A model generated the notes under the pieces. That model was not told the origin of the DNA and searched no databases. It saw only the letters and a program-made list of their open reading frames with translations. This document shows, piece by piece, positions 9,401 to 17,929 of a stretch of 64,000 nt of DNA; position 1 is the stretch's first letter; every line of letters begins with the position of its first letter. The DNA is from Ferrimonas sp048263965 (GTDB lineage: Bacteria > Pseudomonadota > Gammaproteobacteria > Enterobacterales > Shewanellaceae): contig NZ_JBLXDO010000022.1 in NCBI RefSeq assembly GCF_048263965.1, positions 1 through 64,000 of the forward strand. The letters run 5' to 3'. The position numbers and the translations under genes are program-made.

Positions 9401-9430
9401 AAACGGGGAGCCTTGGCTCCCCGTTTTCTT
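9401..9430 (+). terminator. Terminator of yajQ
   Basis: The hairpin arms ACGGGGAGCC and GGCTCCCCGT are followed by TTTTCTT. A nearly identical copy ends the next gene. Confidence 0.85.
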
Positions 9431-9564
9431 GAGAGGGACGCATCTCAGGGTTATTCCCAAATGGAATGCCCAGGCGGACGCTAAATCACTACAGCAGATA
9501 TCTCTGACTCCCTATACTGGGCGCTAATCTGATTTGTTTGCCGTACTTCAGGAGTGGAGAGTCG

Positions 9565-10143
9565 ATGACCGAGTATGAAAAGATGCTGGCGGGTTTGGAT
9601 TACGATGGGGGTGATTCCCACATCAATGAGATCAAGCATCTGGCTTACCAGTCTCAGCAACGTATTAATCATGCGGCCAGTGTTGAGCAGGCGCAGCAGG
9701 ATTTGCGGTCATTGATGAGCTTGGGAGAAGGCTGCTGGATTACGCCGCCGTTCCACTGTGAGTTCGGGCGTCATATCGAGATGGGGGATAGCTGTTTCCT
9801 CAACATGGGGGTGACCATGCTCGACGGTGCCCGCATTACCCTGGGGCGCAATGTGATGGTTGGGCCCAATGCTCAGTTCTATACTGCCAGTCACTCCCTG
9901 GATCATCGTCAACGGCGCAGCTGGGAAACCATTTGCCAACCCATAGTGGTGGAAGACGATGTTTGGATTGGTGGCAATGTGGTGATTACCCAGGGGGTCA
10001 CCATAGGTCGAGGTGCGGTCATTGCCGCTAACTCAACGGTTACCCGGGATGTCGAGCCTTTGACCCTGATGGCAGGGTCGCCGGCCAGGTGCATTCGGCG
10101 TCTGGACACCGAGCCTCACTCCGGCGAGCAGGCTCAATCTTGA
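9565..10143 (+). CDS. maa: Sugar O-acetyltransferase of the maltose/galactoside acetyltransferase type
   Basis: A 192-residue left-handed beta-helix acetyltransferase. The N-terminal MTEYEKMLAGLDYDGGD is the MAC domain of maltose O-acetyltransferases. Hexapeptide repeats run from about residue 70, with the catalytic histidine in TASHSLDHRQRR and the GGNVVITQGVTIGRGAVIAA coil. It moves acetyl from acetyl-CoA to sugars such as maltose, glucose or galactosides. The start at 9565 is the first residue of the conserved domain, with GGAGAG upstream. Codons look less GC-rich than neighbours, and it is flanked by twin terminators, which suggests insertion. Confidence 0.88.
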   Translation: MTEYEKMLAGLDYDGGDSHINEIKHLAYQSQQRINHAASVEQAQQDLRSLMSLGEGCWITPPFHCEFGRHIEMGDSCFLNMGVTMLDGARITLGRNVMVGPNAQFYTASHSLDHRQRRSWETICQPIVVEDDVWIGGNVVITQGVTIGRGAVIAANSTVTRDVEPLTLMAGSPARCIRRLDTEPHSGEQAQS

Positions 10144-10180
10144 GGCGATGCTCCCCAAGGGGGACTGCGGGCAAAATGAG

Positions 10181-10210
10181 AAACGGGGAGCCTTAGCTCC
10201 CCGTTTTTTG
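10181..10210 (+). terminator. Terminator of the acetyltransferase gene
   Basis: The hairpin ACGGGGAGCC-TTA-GCTCCCCGT with a T-run is one base different in the loop from the yajQ terminator. It may also serve sapF from the other strand. Confidence 0.8.
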
Positions 10211-10222
10211 TTGTGCGGTGGG

Positions 10223-11011
10223 TTACACCGGCTGCTCGATGGTGAGCATCTGCTCCTCCAGCAGCCTACGGGTGTACTTGTGCTGGGGATTGGCAAACAC
10301 CTCTGTGGTGCGCCCCTCTTCCACCACCACGCCTCGCTTGAGCACGATCACCCGGTCGCTCATGTGGCGCACCAGCCCCAGATCGTGGGACATCAGGATG
10401 TAGCTCAGCCCCAGCTTCTGTTGCAGTTCCAGCAGCAGGTTGACGCACTGGGCCCTCAGGGAGGAGTCCAGTCCGGACAGCGCCTCATCGGAGATGATGA
10501 TCTTCGGTTCCAGCATCAGCGCCCGGGCGATGGCGACCCTCTGCCTCTGGCCATGGGAGATCATATGGGGGTAGAAGTCCCCATGCTCTCTCAACAGGCC
10601 CACCTTCTTCAGGATGCGGTTGACCGTCTCCTTGCGCTCCTCCTTGTCCTGGCTGGTGTTGAACTTCAGCGGCTCCTCCAGCAGCTGACCGATGCGCTGG
10701 CGGGGATTGAGGGAGGTGGTGGGGTCCTGGAAAATCATCCGGATCAGACTGCAGCGACGCTTGTGATCCATCATCTCCAGATGCTCGCCATCGAGCAGGA
10801 TCTCGCCACTGCTGCGCTGCTCCGCGCCGGCCAGGATCTTGGCCAGGGTGGTTCGGCCTGAGCCCGCTTCCCCGACGAACGCCAGGGTTTCGTTGGGGTA
10901 GAGCTCGAAGGAGATCGGTTCCAGGGCGGTGTCGTACACCTTGCGAAAGCGTCGGTAGCCCGCCGGAAACTTCTTGGACAGGTTCTTTACCTGCAGCAGC
11001 GGCTCGGTCAT
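10223..11011 (-). CDS. sapF: Peptide ABC transporter ATP-binding protein SapF
   Basis: One of the two ATPases of the Sap uptake system, which imports antimicrobial peptides and other substrates. With the ATG at 11011 (262 residues) it overlaps the sapD stop by 4 bases (ATGA), after a GGAGGAG site. It has ABC signature SHGQRQRVAIARAL and Walker B IIISDEALSG. Walker A reads GEAGSGRT (residues 48-55): the invariant lysine is an arginine. The E. coli protein, as I recall it, has GSGKS. This suggests that SapF may be a degenerate ATPase site relying on SapD. Confidence 0.92.
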   Translation of the reverse strand: MTEPLLQVKNLSKKFPAGYRRFRKVYDTALEPISFELYPNETLAFVGEAGSGRTTLAKILAGAEQRSSGEILLDGEHLEMMDHKRRCSLIRMIFQDPTTSLNPRQRIGQLLEEPLKFNTSQDKEERKETVNRILKKVGLLREHGDFYPHMISHGQRQRVAIARALMLEPKIIISDEALSGLDSSLRAQCVNLLLELQQKLGLSYILMSHDLGLVRHMSDRVIVLKRGVVVEEGRTTEVFANPQHKYTRRLLEEQMLTIEQPV

Positions 11012-12003
11012 TTTCTCTCCTCCTCCGCCTGCAGCGGAAAGTGGCAGCGGAAGGCATGGCCGTTTCTGGTGGCAATCCGCGGTGGATTCACACACTCACG
11101 GCGGGCGTGGGGGCAGCGGGGCCCCAGGCGACAACCGATGGGCAGGTGCTGCAGCGGCGGAATCATCCCTTCCAGGGTATTGAGCTGGCGCTTGGGCAGA
11201 ATTGACATGTTGGCGCTTGGCGCACTGGCAATCAGCGCCTGGGTGTAGGGGTGGCGAGGCCCCTTGATCAGGGCCTTCACCGAGCCGGATTCCATCATCT
11301 GGCCACAGTAGAGCACGCTCAGGTTGTGGCTCCAGCGGGCCACCGAATTAAGGTCGTGGCTGATCAGCAAAATGGCCACGCTCTTGGTTTGACTCAGCTT
11401 GGACAGCAGACGGTAGATCTGGGCGGCGGTGGCGGTCTCCAACCCGGTGGTGGGCTCATCGGCGATCAGCAGTTTGGGACGGTGGGATACCGCCATGGCG
11501 ATCATCACCTTCTGCGCCAGCCCCTCAGACAGCTCCCAGGGGAAGGCGCGCATCACCCTGGTGTGATCCTTCACCCCCACCCGGTGCAGCAGGTCGATGG
11601 CCATCTCCTTACGCGCTTTGGGGCGCCTCCACCAGGGCAGGTCGTCAAAGTCCGGCATCGCCTCGATCAACTGACCACCGATGCGGCTGCCGGGGTCCAG
11701 GCAGGAGCCGGGCTCCTGGAAGATTATGGCGATCTCCCGTCCCATCAGCTTGCGCCTCTTGGTGATGGACATGGTCAGCAGATCTTCGCCGCGCCAGCTC
11801 AGGCGGTCGGCGATGATGCGGGTGCGTTTGTCGGTAATGCCCATGATCGCCTGGGCCAGCAGGCTTTTGCCTGATCCGGACTCGCCGACCAGGCCATGGA
11901 TCTCACCCTCCTGCAGGGTCAGGCTGAACTTCTCCACCGCCACCAGCCAGCCGTGGGGGGTGTTCAGTTCAATGGTGAGGTTGCGAATATCGAGCAGATG
12001 CAT
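11008..12003 (-). CDS. sapD: Peptide ABC transporter ATP-binding protein SapD
   Basis: A 331-residue ATPase of the Sap/oligopeptide transporter type. It has a canonical Walker A GESGSGKS (residues 40-47), signature LSEGLAQKVMIAMAV, Walker B LLIADEPTTGLE, and the C-terminal oligopeptide-transporter extension with CRLGPRCPHARREC, typical of OppD/DppD relatives. Its start overlaps the sapC stop by one base. In E. coli SapD also supports potassium uptake by Trk; that role here is untested. Confidence 0.95.
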   Translation of the reverse strand: MHLLDIRNLTIELNTPHGWLVAVEKFSLTLQEGEIHGLVGESGSGKSLLAQAIMGITDKRTRIIADRLSWRGEDLLTMSITKRRKLMGREIAIIFQEPGSCLDPGSRIGGQLIEAMPDFDDLPWWRRPKARKEMAIDLLHRVGVKDHTRVMRAFPWELSEGLAQKVMIAMAVSHRPKLLIADEPTTGLETATAAQIYRLLSKLSQTKSVAILLISHDLNSVARWSHNLSVLYCGQMMESGSVKALIKGPRHPYTQALIASAPSANMSILPKRQLNTLEGMIPPLQHLPIGCRLGPRCPHARRECVNPPRIATRNGHAFRCHFPLQAEEERK

Positions 12004-12893
12004 CAGCCGCGTCCCTCCAGCAGGGCCTGGCGCAACCCCTCACCCACCACATTGGTGGCCAGCACACTGAACAGGATCGCCATGCCCGGCATGGTCACCG
12101 TCCAGGGGGCGGTCAGCAGGTTGTCCAGCCCCTGCTCCACCATGGCGCCCCATTCCGGGGAGGGCGATTGCGCCCCCAGGCCGATGAAGCCCAGGGCGGC
12201 GATATCCAGGATGGCCACGGAGAAGGCCAGGGTGGTCTGCACGATCACCGGGTTCCACACATTGGGCAGGATGGAGTCGTAAAACACCTGCCAGGTGCCG
12301 GCGCCGTCGAGACGTGCCGCCACCACATACTCCTTCTGCACCTCCTCGTGGACCGCATTGTGCACCGTGCGGACGAAACGGGGCACCAGGGACAGCCCCA
12401 CGGCCCAGATGACGTTGTCCAGTCCAGGGCCCAGCACCGCGGCAAAGAGGACTGCCAGCACCAGAGAGGGCATGGAGAGCAGGGTATCTAGCAGGTGAGA
12501 GAGCACACTGGCTTTCAGGCCCTTGGTCATGCCGGAGAGGCTGCCAATCAGGAAGCCGCACACCAGGGAGAGCAGAACAATCACCAGGGCGTAGCCGAAG
12601 GTGAGGTGGGCCCCCTGCAGAATCCGTGAGAACAGATCACGGCCTAAGTCATCCGTACCCAGGAAGTGCTCCACCGAACCGGCATCGGCCCAGGAGGGCG
12701 GCACCAGCAGGGCGGAAGGATCTTGATAGGAGGCGGAGTAGGGGGCGACGAAGGGGCCGAGCAGGCTCATGGAGAGGATCAGCATCAGCACCCACAGGCC
12801 GATCAAAGACAGTGGGTTGCGGGTAAAGCTCTCCCAGATGGTCTGCCACAGGGAGGGGATCTTCTCCTCGTAGTAGATATTAACGTTGCCCAT
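12003..12893 (-). CDS. sapC: Peptide ABC transporter permease SapC
   Basis: An inner-membrane permease of the DppC type with five to six membrane helices and the EAA loop (EVQKEYVVAARLDGAG) that contacts the ATPases. The ATG at 12893 gives 296 residues, the same length I recall for E. coli SapC, and begins MGNVNIYYEEKIPS. It overlaps the end of sapB by 14 bases; the frame stays open upstream, but those residues overlap sapB and show no conservation. Confidence 0.94.
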   Translation of the reverse strand: MGNVNIYYEEKIPSLWQTIWESFTRNPLSLIGLWVLMLILSMSLLGPFVAPYSASYQDPSALLVPPSWADAGSVEHFLGTDDLGRDLFSRILQGAHLTFGYALVIVLLSLVCGFLIGSLSGMTKGLKASVLSHLLDTLLSMPSLVLAVLFAAVLGPGLDNVIWAVGLSLVPRFVRTVHNAVHEEVQKEYVVAARLDGAGTWQVFYDSILPNVWNPVIVQTTLAFSVAILDIAALGFIGLGAQSPSPEWGAMVEQGLDNLLTAPWTVTMPGMAILFSVLATNVVGEGLRQALLEGRG

Positions 12894-13911
12894 AGATCTC
12901 TTTCCGGCTGATGGGGTTGAGTGTGGTGTGGACCACGTCAAACATGATATTCAGGAACACGATAAACAGGGAGATGGTTAGCACCCCGCCCTGCAGCGCG
13001 GTGTAGTCCCCCTGTCGCAGGGCCGCCACCAGCCAGGCGCCTACGCCAGGCCAGGAGAACAGCAGCTCCACGATGATGATGGAGCTGGCGATGGGCCCCA
13101 GTTGCAAAGCCAGCACCCGCAGAACCGAGGCCAGGGCGTTGGGCAGGGCATGATTCATGATCAGCTTGTATCTGGAGATGCCCCGGGCTTCCAGGGCGCG
13201 GATGTAGTTCTTCTCCAGCTCTTCGGCCAGGGCAAAGCGGGTAATGCGAATGATGATGGTCAGCGGCAGCACCATCACCACGGACATCGGCAGTACCAGG
13301 TGGGCCCAGGCGTCGGCCATGGCCGCACCCCGCCAGGGGCCGTCGGAGAGGAAGATGTCCACCAGCAGCAGACCACTGAAGTCGGGGATGTCATACATCA
13401 GGTTGATGCGCCCCGAGGCGGGCAGCCAGTCAAACTGGATGCCGAAGGTGATGATCTGCAGCAGTCCCAACCAGAATACTGGCAGGGAGAAGCCCACCAG
13501 GGTCAGGGTCATCACCAGGCGCTGCACTGTGGCGTTGCGGCTCAGGGTGGCCAGCATGCCGATGGGAATGCCGATCAGCAGGGCCAGCCCGACGGACAGC
13601 ATTCCCAGCTCCAGGGTGGCGGGCAGCACCTGCAGCAGTTGGTCGGCAATCGCCTCCCCGGAGTTCATGGACACGCCAAAATCACCGCGCAACCGGGTGC
13701 TGACGTAGGCCACGTAACCCACGATGGGCCCGTGCTCCAGCTTGTAGGTGTGGTTGATCTCCGCCATCTCGGCGATGCTGGGTTCGCGCACGCCGGAGAG
13801 GTTGGCCACTTGATCGCCGGGCAGGGCCAGGGTGACCGAGTAGACCACCGCAAACAGCATCAGGGTGGTCAGTACAAATAGGTTTATGCGTCGAAGCAGG
13901 TAACTCAGCAT
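12880..13911 (-). CDS. sapB: Peptide ABC transporter permease SapB
   Basis: A 343-residue DppB-type permease. The N-terminal LLRRINLFVLTTLMLFAVVY is the first helix; the EAA loop ELEKNYIRALEARGISRYKL comes before the last helices. Its ATG shares one base with the sapA stop codon, so translation is probably coupled. It forms the membrane channel with SapC. Confidence 0.94.
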   Translation of the reverse strand: MLSYLLRRINLFVLTTLMLFAVVYSVTLALPGDQVANLSGVREPSIAEMAEINHTYKLEHGPIVGYVAYVSTRLRGDFGVSMNSGEAIADQLLQVLPATLELGMLSVGLALLIGIPIGMLATLSRNATVQRLVMTLTLVGFSLPVFWLGLLQIITFGIQFDWLPASGRINLMYDIPDFSGLLLVDIFLSDGPWRGAAMADAWAHLVLPMSVVMVLPLTIIIRITRFALAEELEKNYIRALEARGISRYKLIMNHALPNALASVLRVLALQLGPIASSIIIVELLFSWPGVGAWLVAALRQGDYTALQGGVLTISLFIVFLNIMFDVVHTTLNPISRKEIYGQR

Positions 13912-15515
13912 CAGTTCACCCTCTTAACCTGGCCAAAGCGGATGCCGCCTACCGTCGTCAGGATTGGACCCTCAAGCTGTCGCATCCGGCCCAGGGTGCG
14001 GGTGGCGTGGGCCAGGGGCAACAGAGGAACCTGCTGAACCAGGTGCTGCTCCAGCTGATGATACTGGATGCGACGCATGGCCCGGTCCTCGTTGCTTCTG
14101 GCCTGCTGCAGCAGGGCATCAAACTCCCGGTTGCACCAGCGGGCGTGGTTGGTGCCCGACACCAGGCCACTGCAGCTCAGGATGGGGGTAAAGAAGTTGT
14201 CCGGGTCGGTGTTGTCGGCATTCCAGCCCAGCAGCACCGAGTCGTGCTCCGCCTTGCGCAACATGGTGGTGAACAGGCTCCAGTCGTAACTCTTGATGGT
14301 CACATTGACACCGATGGCCGCCAGGTCCTGCTGTATCAGCTCGGCAGTCTTGATGGCATTGGGGTTGTAGCTTCGACCAATGGGAGGTGCCCAGATCTCC
14401 AGACTCATGCCCGCCAGACCCGCCTGGGTCAGCAGAGCCCGGGCCAGTTCTGGGTTGTAGGGCAGCTCGGTGGTGCCCTCCTGGTAGGCCCAGGAGATGG
14501 GGGGCAGCAGGCCGGCCCCCCGGGCGGCGGTGTTGTGATACACCGCCTTGAGGATCTTCTGCCGGTCTACTGCCATGGCCAGGGCCCGGCGCACCGTCAG
14601 CTGATCAAAGGGGGGCTTCTGGGTGTTGAACGCCCAGTAGGCCACATTGAAGCCGGGTTGGGCTTCCAGCTGCAGGTCGTCGTACTCCTGCAGCAGGGAG
14701 AGCTGGCCCACCTGGGGCAGGGCGGCCACATCGCAATCGCCGCCAATCAGCTTGATCATCCGCCCGGTGGCATTGGGGGTGATATCGAAGATCAGTTGTT
14801 CCATGGCCGCAGGCCCACGGAAGTAGCCGCTATGGCGCTTGTAGCGTACATAACGGTTCTTCTTGAACTCCACCAACTGGAAGGGACCTGTGCCTATGGG
14901 CTGATGGTCGATCAGTTCCATCTCCCCATCCTGGTAGAGCCGCTGACCATACTCAGCCGACAGAATGACGGCGAAGTCGGTGGCGATGTTGGTGAGGAAG
15001 GTGGAATCGGGTTGGCGCAGTTCAAACTCCACCTGATGGTCACCCAGCCGGTGGACGGCCAGCAGGTTCTCGGCCAGCTCTATGCTCTGGAAGAAGGGAT
15101 ACTGGCCGCCACCCACGGTGTGATAGGGGTGGTCGCTGTCGGTCATCCGGTTGAAGCTGAACACCACGTCATCCGCATTAAAGGGACGGCTGGGGCTGAA
15201 GCGTTCATTGCTTTGAAACCAGACATTTTCGCGGAGAATGAAGCGGTAACGGAGGCCATCTTCGGAGATCCGCCAGCTTTCGGCGAGTTCGGGAATCAGC
15301 TTGCCGCTGACGTCATCGAACCCCAGCAGCCGGTTGTAGATCTGCTTGGAGCTGGCGTCCAGGGTACTGCTGGAGGTAACCAACTGGGGGTTAAACAGCT
15401 CCGGGTTGGCCTCGGAGCAATACACCAGTCCCTGGGTGGGGGCGGAATCGGTACGGCTGCAACCCTGGGTGAGGGAGAGCAGCAGCAGCGCCGCAAGAAC
15501 ACGAAAGTGAGTCAT
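13911..15515 (-). CDS. sapA: Peptide-binding protein SapA, predicted lipoprotein
   Basis: A 534-residue solute-binding protein of the SBP_bac_5 family, the substrate receptor of the Sap system. The N-terminus is a signal peptide ending in a lipobox (LSLTQGC, Cys 19), so the protein should be lipid-anchored, whereas the enterobacterial SapA is regarded as a soluble periplasmic protein. Family landmarks include FNADDVVFSFNRM and RRALAMAVDRQKIL. It is first in sapABCDF. No clear ribosome site precedes the ATG. In E. coli too, sap lies next to pspF. Confidence 0.93.
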   Translation of the reverse strand: MTHFRVLAALLLLSLTQGCSRTDSAPTQGLVYCSEANPELFNPQLVTSSSTLDASSKQIYNRLLGFDDVSGKLIPELAESWRISEDGLRYRFILRENVWFQSNERFSPSRPFNADDVVFSFNRMTDSDHPYHTVGGGQYPFFQSIELAENLLAVHRLGDHQVEFELRQPDSTFLTNIATDFAVILSAEYGQRLYQDGEMELIDHQPIGTGPFQLVEFKKNRYVRYKRHSGYFRGPAAMEQLIFDITPNATGRMIKLIGGDCDVAALPQVGQLSLLQEYDDLQLEAQPGFNVAYWAFNTQKPPFDQLTVRRALAMAVDRQKILKAVYHNTAARGAGLLPPISWAYQEGTTELPYNPELARALLTQAGLAGMSLEIWAPPIGRSYNPNAIKTAELIQQDLAAIGVNVTIKSYDWSLFTTMLRKAEHDSVLLGWNADNTDPDNFFTPILSCSGLVSGTNHARWCNREFDALLQQARSNEDRAMRRIQYHQLEQHLVQQVPLLPLAHATRTLGRMRQLEGPILTTVGGIRFGQVKRVN

Positions 15516-15582
15516 TGGGTTAACTGACGTTTCTGGGATCCGGCTAGTGTATCAAAGCATTGGGCGCGGATCATCAGCCCGG

Positions 15583-15620
15583 GAGGGTGTTTATCTGTGC
15601 GGTTTGGAATTTGGCCTGGC
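15583..15620 (+). repeat. Truncated relic of the 41.5-kb foldback repeat family
   Basis: Bases here match the left end of the 513-bp element at 41545: AGGG, TGTTTATCT, and then GAATTTGGCC in the same order with small gaps. No matching right end was found before pspF. The rest of the 229-base gap between sapA and pspF shows no gene; the sapA promoter must lie here. Confidence 0.45.
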
Positions 15621-15744
15621 CGGTTCGGTCATATTGGCCCTGCTGGGCAGCCGTCGGTGCCGATCAAACCCCAGGTTGTCTGGCTTGATGATAGCCAAAC
15701 AGCCTGGAGCCAAAAATCGCCCACGAACGCTGGCCTGCCTGGGC

Positions 15745-16815
15745 TTAGAGAAGGTCGTATTTCTTCAGAATGCCCCGCAGCTGGTGGTAACTCAGCCCCA
15801 GCATCTCGGCGGTGCGCTTCTGGTTGAACTGGCTCTCCTCCAGCGCCTGCTTGAGCAAGTTCACTTCGAACGACTGCACCGTCTCCTTGAAATCCAGGGG
15901 GAGGGTGGTCCTGCCATTGGGGACGCCGGTGGCCGGTGCCGCAGGTGTGACCGGCTCTGGCGTGGCCGGGGCGGACGACGCAGGCGGTGGCGCGCTCTGC
16001 CTGTCCTGGGTCTTGACCCGCTGCTCCGGGCGCCAGGGAGACTCGAAGGGATTCAGGATGATCTGATGCACCGGAAGGGCATCGTTGTTGTGACGGTAGA
16101 CGCTGCGCTCCACCACGTTCTTCAGCTCCCGAACGTTACCTGGCCAGTGAAAGTCCAGCAGGGTCTGCTGGGCCTTACTGGTGAAACCGGGGAACATCGA
16201 CATGTGCAGCTGACGGGCCATGTTGATGGCAAAGTGCTCCGCCAACAGCAGGATATCTTCGGTGCGCTCGCGCAACGGGGGCAGGGTGATGACGTCAAAG
16301 GCCAGCCTGTCCAGCAGGTCGGCACGAAACTCACCCTGTTCCGCCAGATCCGGCAGGTCTTCGTTGGTGGCACAGATCAGGCGCACGTCGGTGCGTACGC
16401 TGCGGTTGCCGCCCACCCGCTCAAACTCACCATACTCGATGACCCGAAGCAGCTTCTCCTGAATCAGCCCAGAGGTGTTGGCCAGCTCATCCAGGAACAG
16501 GCTGCCCTTATGGGCCCGTTCAAACCGCCCTTCGTGACGCTTTCCGGCACCGGTAAAAGCGCCCGACTCATGGCCAAATAGTTCACTTTCAAGTAGATTC
16601 TCATTTAGTGCGGCGCAGTTCAGGGTGATATAGGGTTGCTCCCAGCGGCTGGACAGAAAGTGCAGTCGTTTGGCAATCAACTCCTTGCCCGTCCCCCGCT
16701 CGCCGATGATGAGCACCGGCTTGTCCAGAGGCGCGACCTGAGACACGTGGTCCAATATGCTGAGAAAGGCGTTGGATTCGCCTATCAGATTGTCTTGCTT
16801 ACGAGAGTTGGCCAT
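15745..16815 (-). CDS. pspF: Psp operon transcriptional activator PspF
   Basis: A sigma-54 enhancer-binding AAA+ activator of the phage-shock operon, held inactive by PspA until membrane stress. It has no N-terminal receiver domain, as expected. Walker A is GERGTGKE (38-45), the sigma-54 contact loop is GAFTGA (85-90), and a FIS-type helix-turn-helix ends the protein (FNQKRTAEMLGLSYHQLRG). Between AAA+ and HTH is a Pro/Ala-rich linker that makes it slightly longer (356) than the enteric protein. It is transcribed away from pspA. Confidence 0.96.
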   Translation of the reverse strand: MANSRKQDNLIGESNAFLSILDHVSQVAPLDKPVLIIGERGTGKELIAKRLHFLSSRWEQPYITLNCAALNENLLESELFGHESGAFTGAGKRHEGRFERAHKGSLFLDELANTSGLIQEKLLRVIEYGEFERVGGNRSVRTDVRLICATNEDLPDLAEQGEFRADLLDRLAFDVITLPPLRERTEDILLLAEHFAINMARQLHMSMFPGFTSKAQQTLLDFHWPGNVRELKNVVERSVYRHNNDALPVHQIILNPFESPWRPEQRVKTQDRQSAPPPASSAPATPEPVTPAAPATGVPNGRTTLPLDFKETVQSFEVNLLKQALEESQFNQKRTAEMLGLSYHQLRGILKKYDLL

Positions 16816-16884
16816 CGGTCCCTGATGTAGTGTGATTGGCTAATTGTTAGTGGATTTCATAATAGGGACTGGAAGGCGCAAAAT

Positions 16885-16907
16885 AAAGGGATTTAAAAAT
16901 TCCCTTT
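16885..16907. promoter_or_regulatory. Inverted repeat in the pspF-pspA gap, candidate PspF enhancer site
   Basis: AAAGGGA and TCCCTTT form a 7-base dyad separated by nine bases, about 30 bases upstream of the pspA sigma-54 promoter. Position fits an upstream activator site; the role is inferred. Confidence 0.4.
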
Positions 16908-16937
16908 AATAACAACAGTATAAAGGTCTGGGAAAAG

Positions 16938-16954
16938 TTGGCACGCTTCCTGTA
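16938..16954 (+). promoter_or_regulatory. Sigma-54 promoter of pspABC
   Basis: TTGGCACG-N4-CTGTA: the -24 element is perfect and the -12 element has TGT rather than TGC, as I recall for E. coli pspA (TTGT). It lies 48 bases before the pspA start and opposite pspF, the matching activator. Confidence 0.85.
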
Positions 16955-17001
16955 ACACTAAGGGCAAGAGGGCCAATACAGACTTTTAGAGGAAAGAGAT
17001 T

Positions 17002-17670
17002 ATGGGTATTTTTTCAAGGTTTGCCGACATCGTAAACTCCAACATCAGCGCCCTGCTGGACAAGGCGGAAGATCCGGAGAAGATGGTTCGCCTGATTATC
17101 CAGGAGATGGAAGACACTCTGGTTGAAGTTCGCTCCACCTCTGCCAAGGTACTGGCCGAGAAGAAGGAAGCGATTCGCCGCATCGAGCGTGCTGAGGCCC
17201 AGGTAGAAGATTGGGCCTCCAAGGCAGAGCTGGCCCTGAGCAAGGATCGTGAAGACCTGGCCAAGGCGGCTCTGATGGAGAAGCAGAAAGGCGCCGAGCT
17301 GGTGGACACCCTCAAGCGTGAGCTCATCTACATCGAAGAGCAGATTGAGCGTCTGAAGCAGGAGATCAACCAGCTTCAGGAGAAGTTGAATGACGCCCGC
17401 GCCCGTCAGAAGACCATCATCATGCGCAAGCAGACCGCCAGCTCCCGCCTGGATGTGAAGCGCCAGCTGGATACCGGCAAGATTGACGAAGCCATGATGA
17501 AGTTCGACCAGTACGAGCGTCGCGTGGAAACCCTCGAAGCGGAAGTGGAAGCCCACGAAATGATGCAGCCCAAGTCCCTGGAGGACGAGTTCGCTGCCCT
17601 GGCCGCCGAAGAGAAGATCAATGATGAACTTGAGCAGATGAAGAAGAAGCTCAAGAAGAAGAAAGACTGA
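17002..17670 (+). CDS. pspA: Phage shock protein A
   Basis: A 222-residue peripheral membrane protein, almost wholly coiled coil, that inhibits PspF and, under stress, assembles on the inner membrane to keep the proton gradient. It begins MGIFSRFADIVNSNISALLD, the amphipathic membrane-binding helix, followed by long heptad stretches. It is the first gene after the sigma-54 promoter. Confidence 0.98.
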   Translation: MGIFSRFADIVNSNISALLDKAEDPEKMVRLIIQEMEDTLVEVRSTSAKVLAEKKEAIRRIERAEAQVEDWASKAELALSKDREDLAKAALMEKQKGAELVDTLKRELIYIEEQIERLKQEINQLQEKLNDARARQKTIIMRKQTASSRLDVKRQLDTGKIDEAMMKFDQYERRVETLEAEVEAHEMMQPKSLEDEFAALAAEEKINDELEQMKKKLKKKKD

Positions 17671-17686
17671 TTAGGGAGGAGTCGGA

Positions 17687-17929
17687 ATGGAAGAGATCAT
17701 GGGTTTACTCATTGCGCCGCTCATTATATTTCTGCTGATTGTGGCGCCCATCTGGCTCATCCTGCACTACCGGAGCAAGAAGCAACTGGCTCAGGGTTTG
17801 AGCGAGGAGGAGTATCAGCAGCTGAACCAGTTGCTGACCCGGGCGGACAAGATGAGCGAGCGTATTCAGACACTGGAAGCGCTGCTGGACCAGGAATCAC
17901 CGGAATGGAGGACCAAGCATGAAGGATAA
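17687..17929 (+). CDS. pspB: Phage shock protein B
   Basis: An 80-residue inner-membrane protein with one N-terminal helix (LLIAPLIIFLLIVAPIWLIL) followed by a cytoplasmic coiled coil ending in ESPEWRTKHEG. It relays stress with PspC to release PspF from PspA. GGAGGAG precedes the ATG by 5 bases. It overlaps pspC by 11 bases. Confidence 0.95.
   Translation: MEEIMGLLIAPLIIFLLIVAPIWLILHYRSKKQLAQGLSEEEYQQLNQLLTRADKMSERIQTLEALLDQESPEWRTKHEG

Noticed and set aside
14007..15527. A 506-codon plus-strand frame
   Set aside because: Antisense to sapA, with low-complexity Gly/Gln/His composition and no ribosome site.
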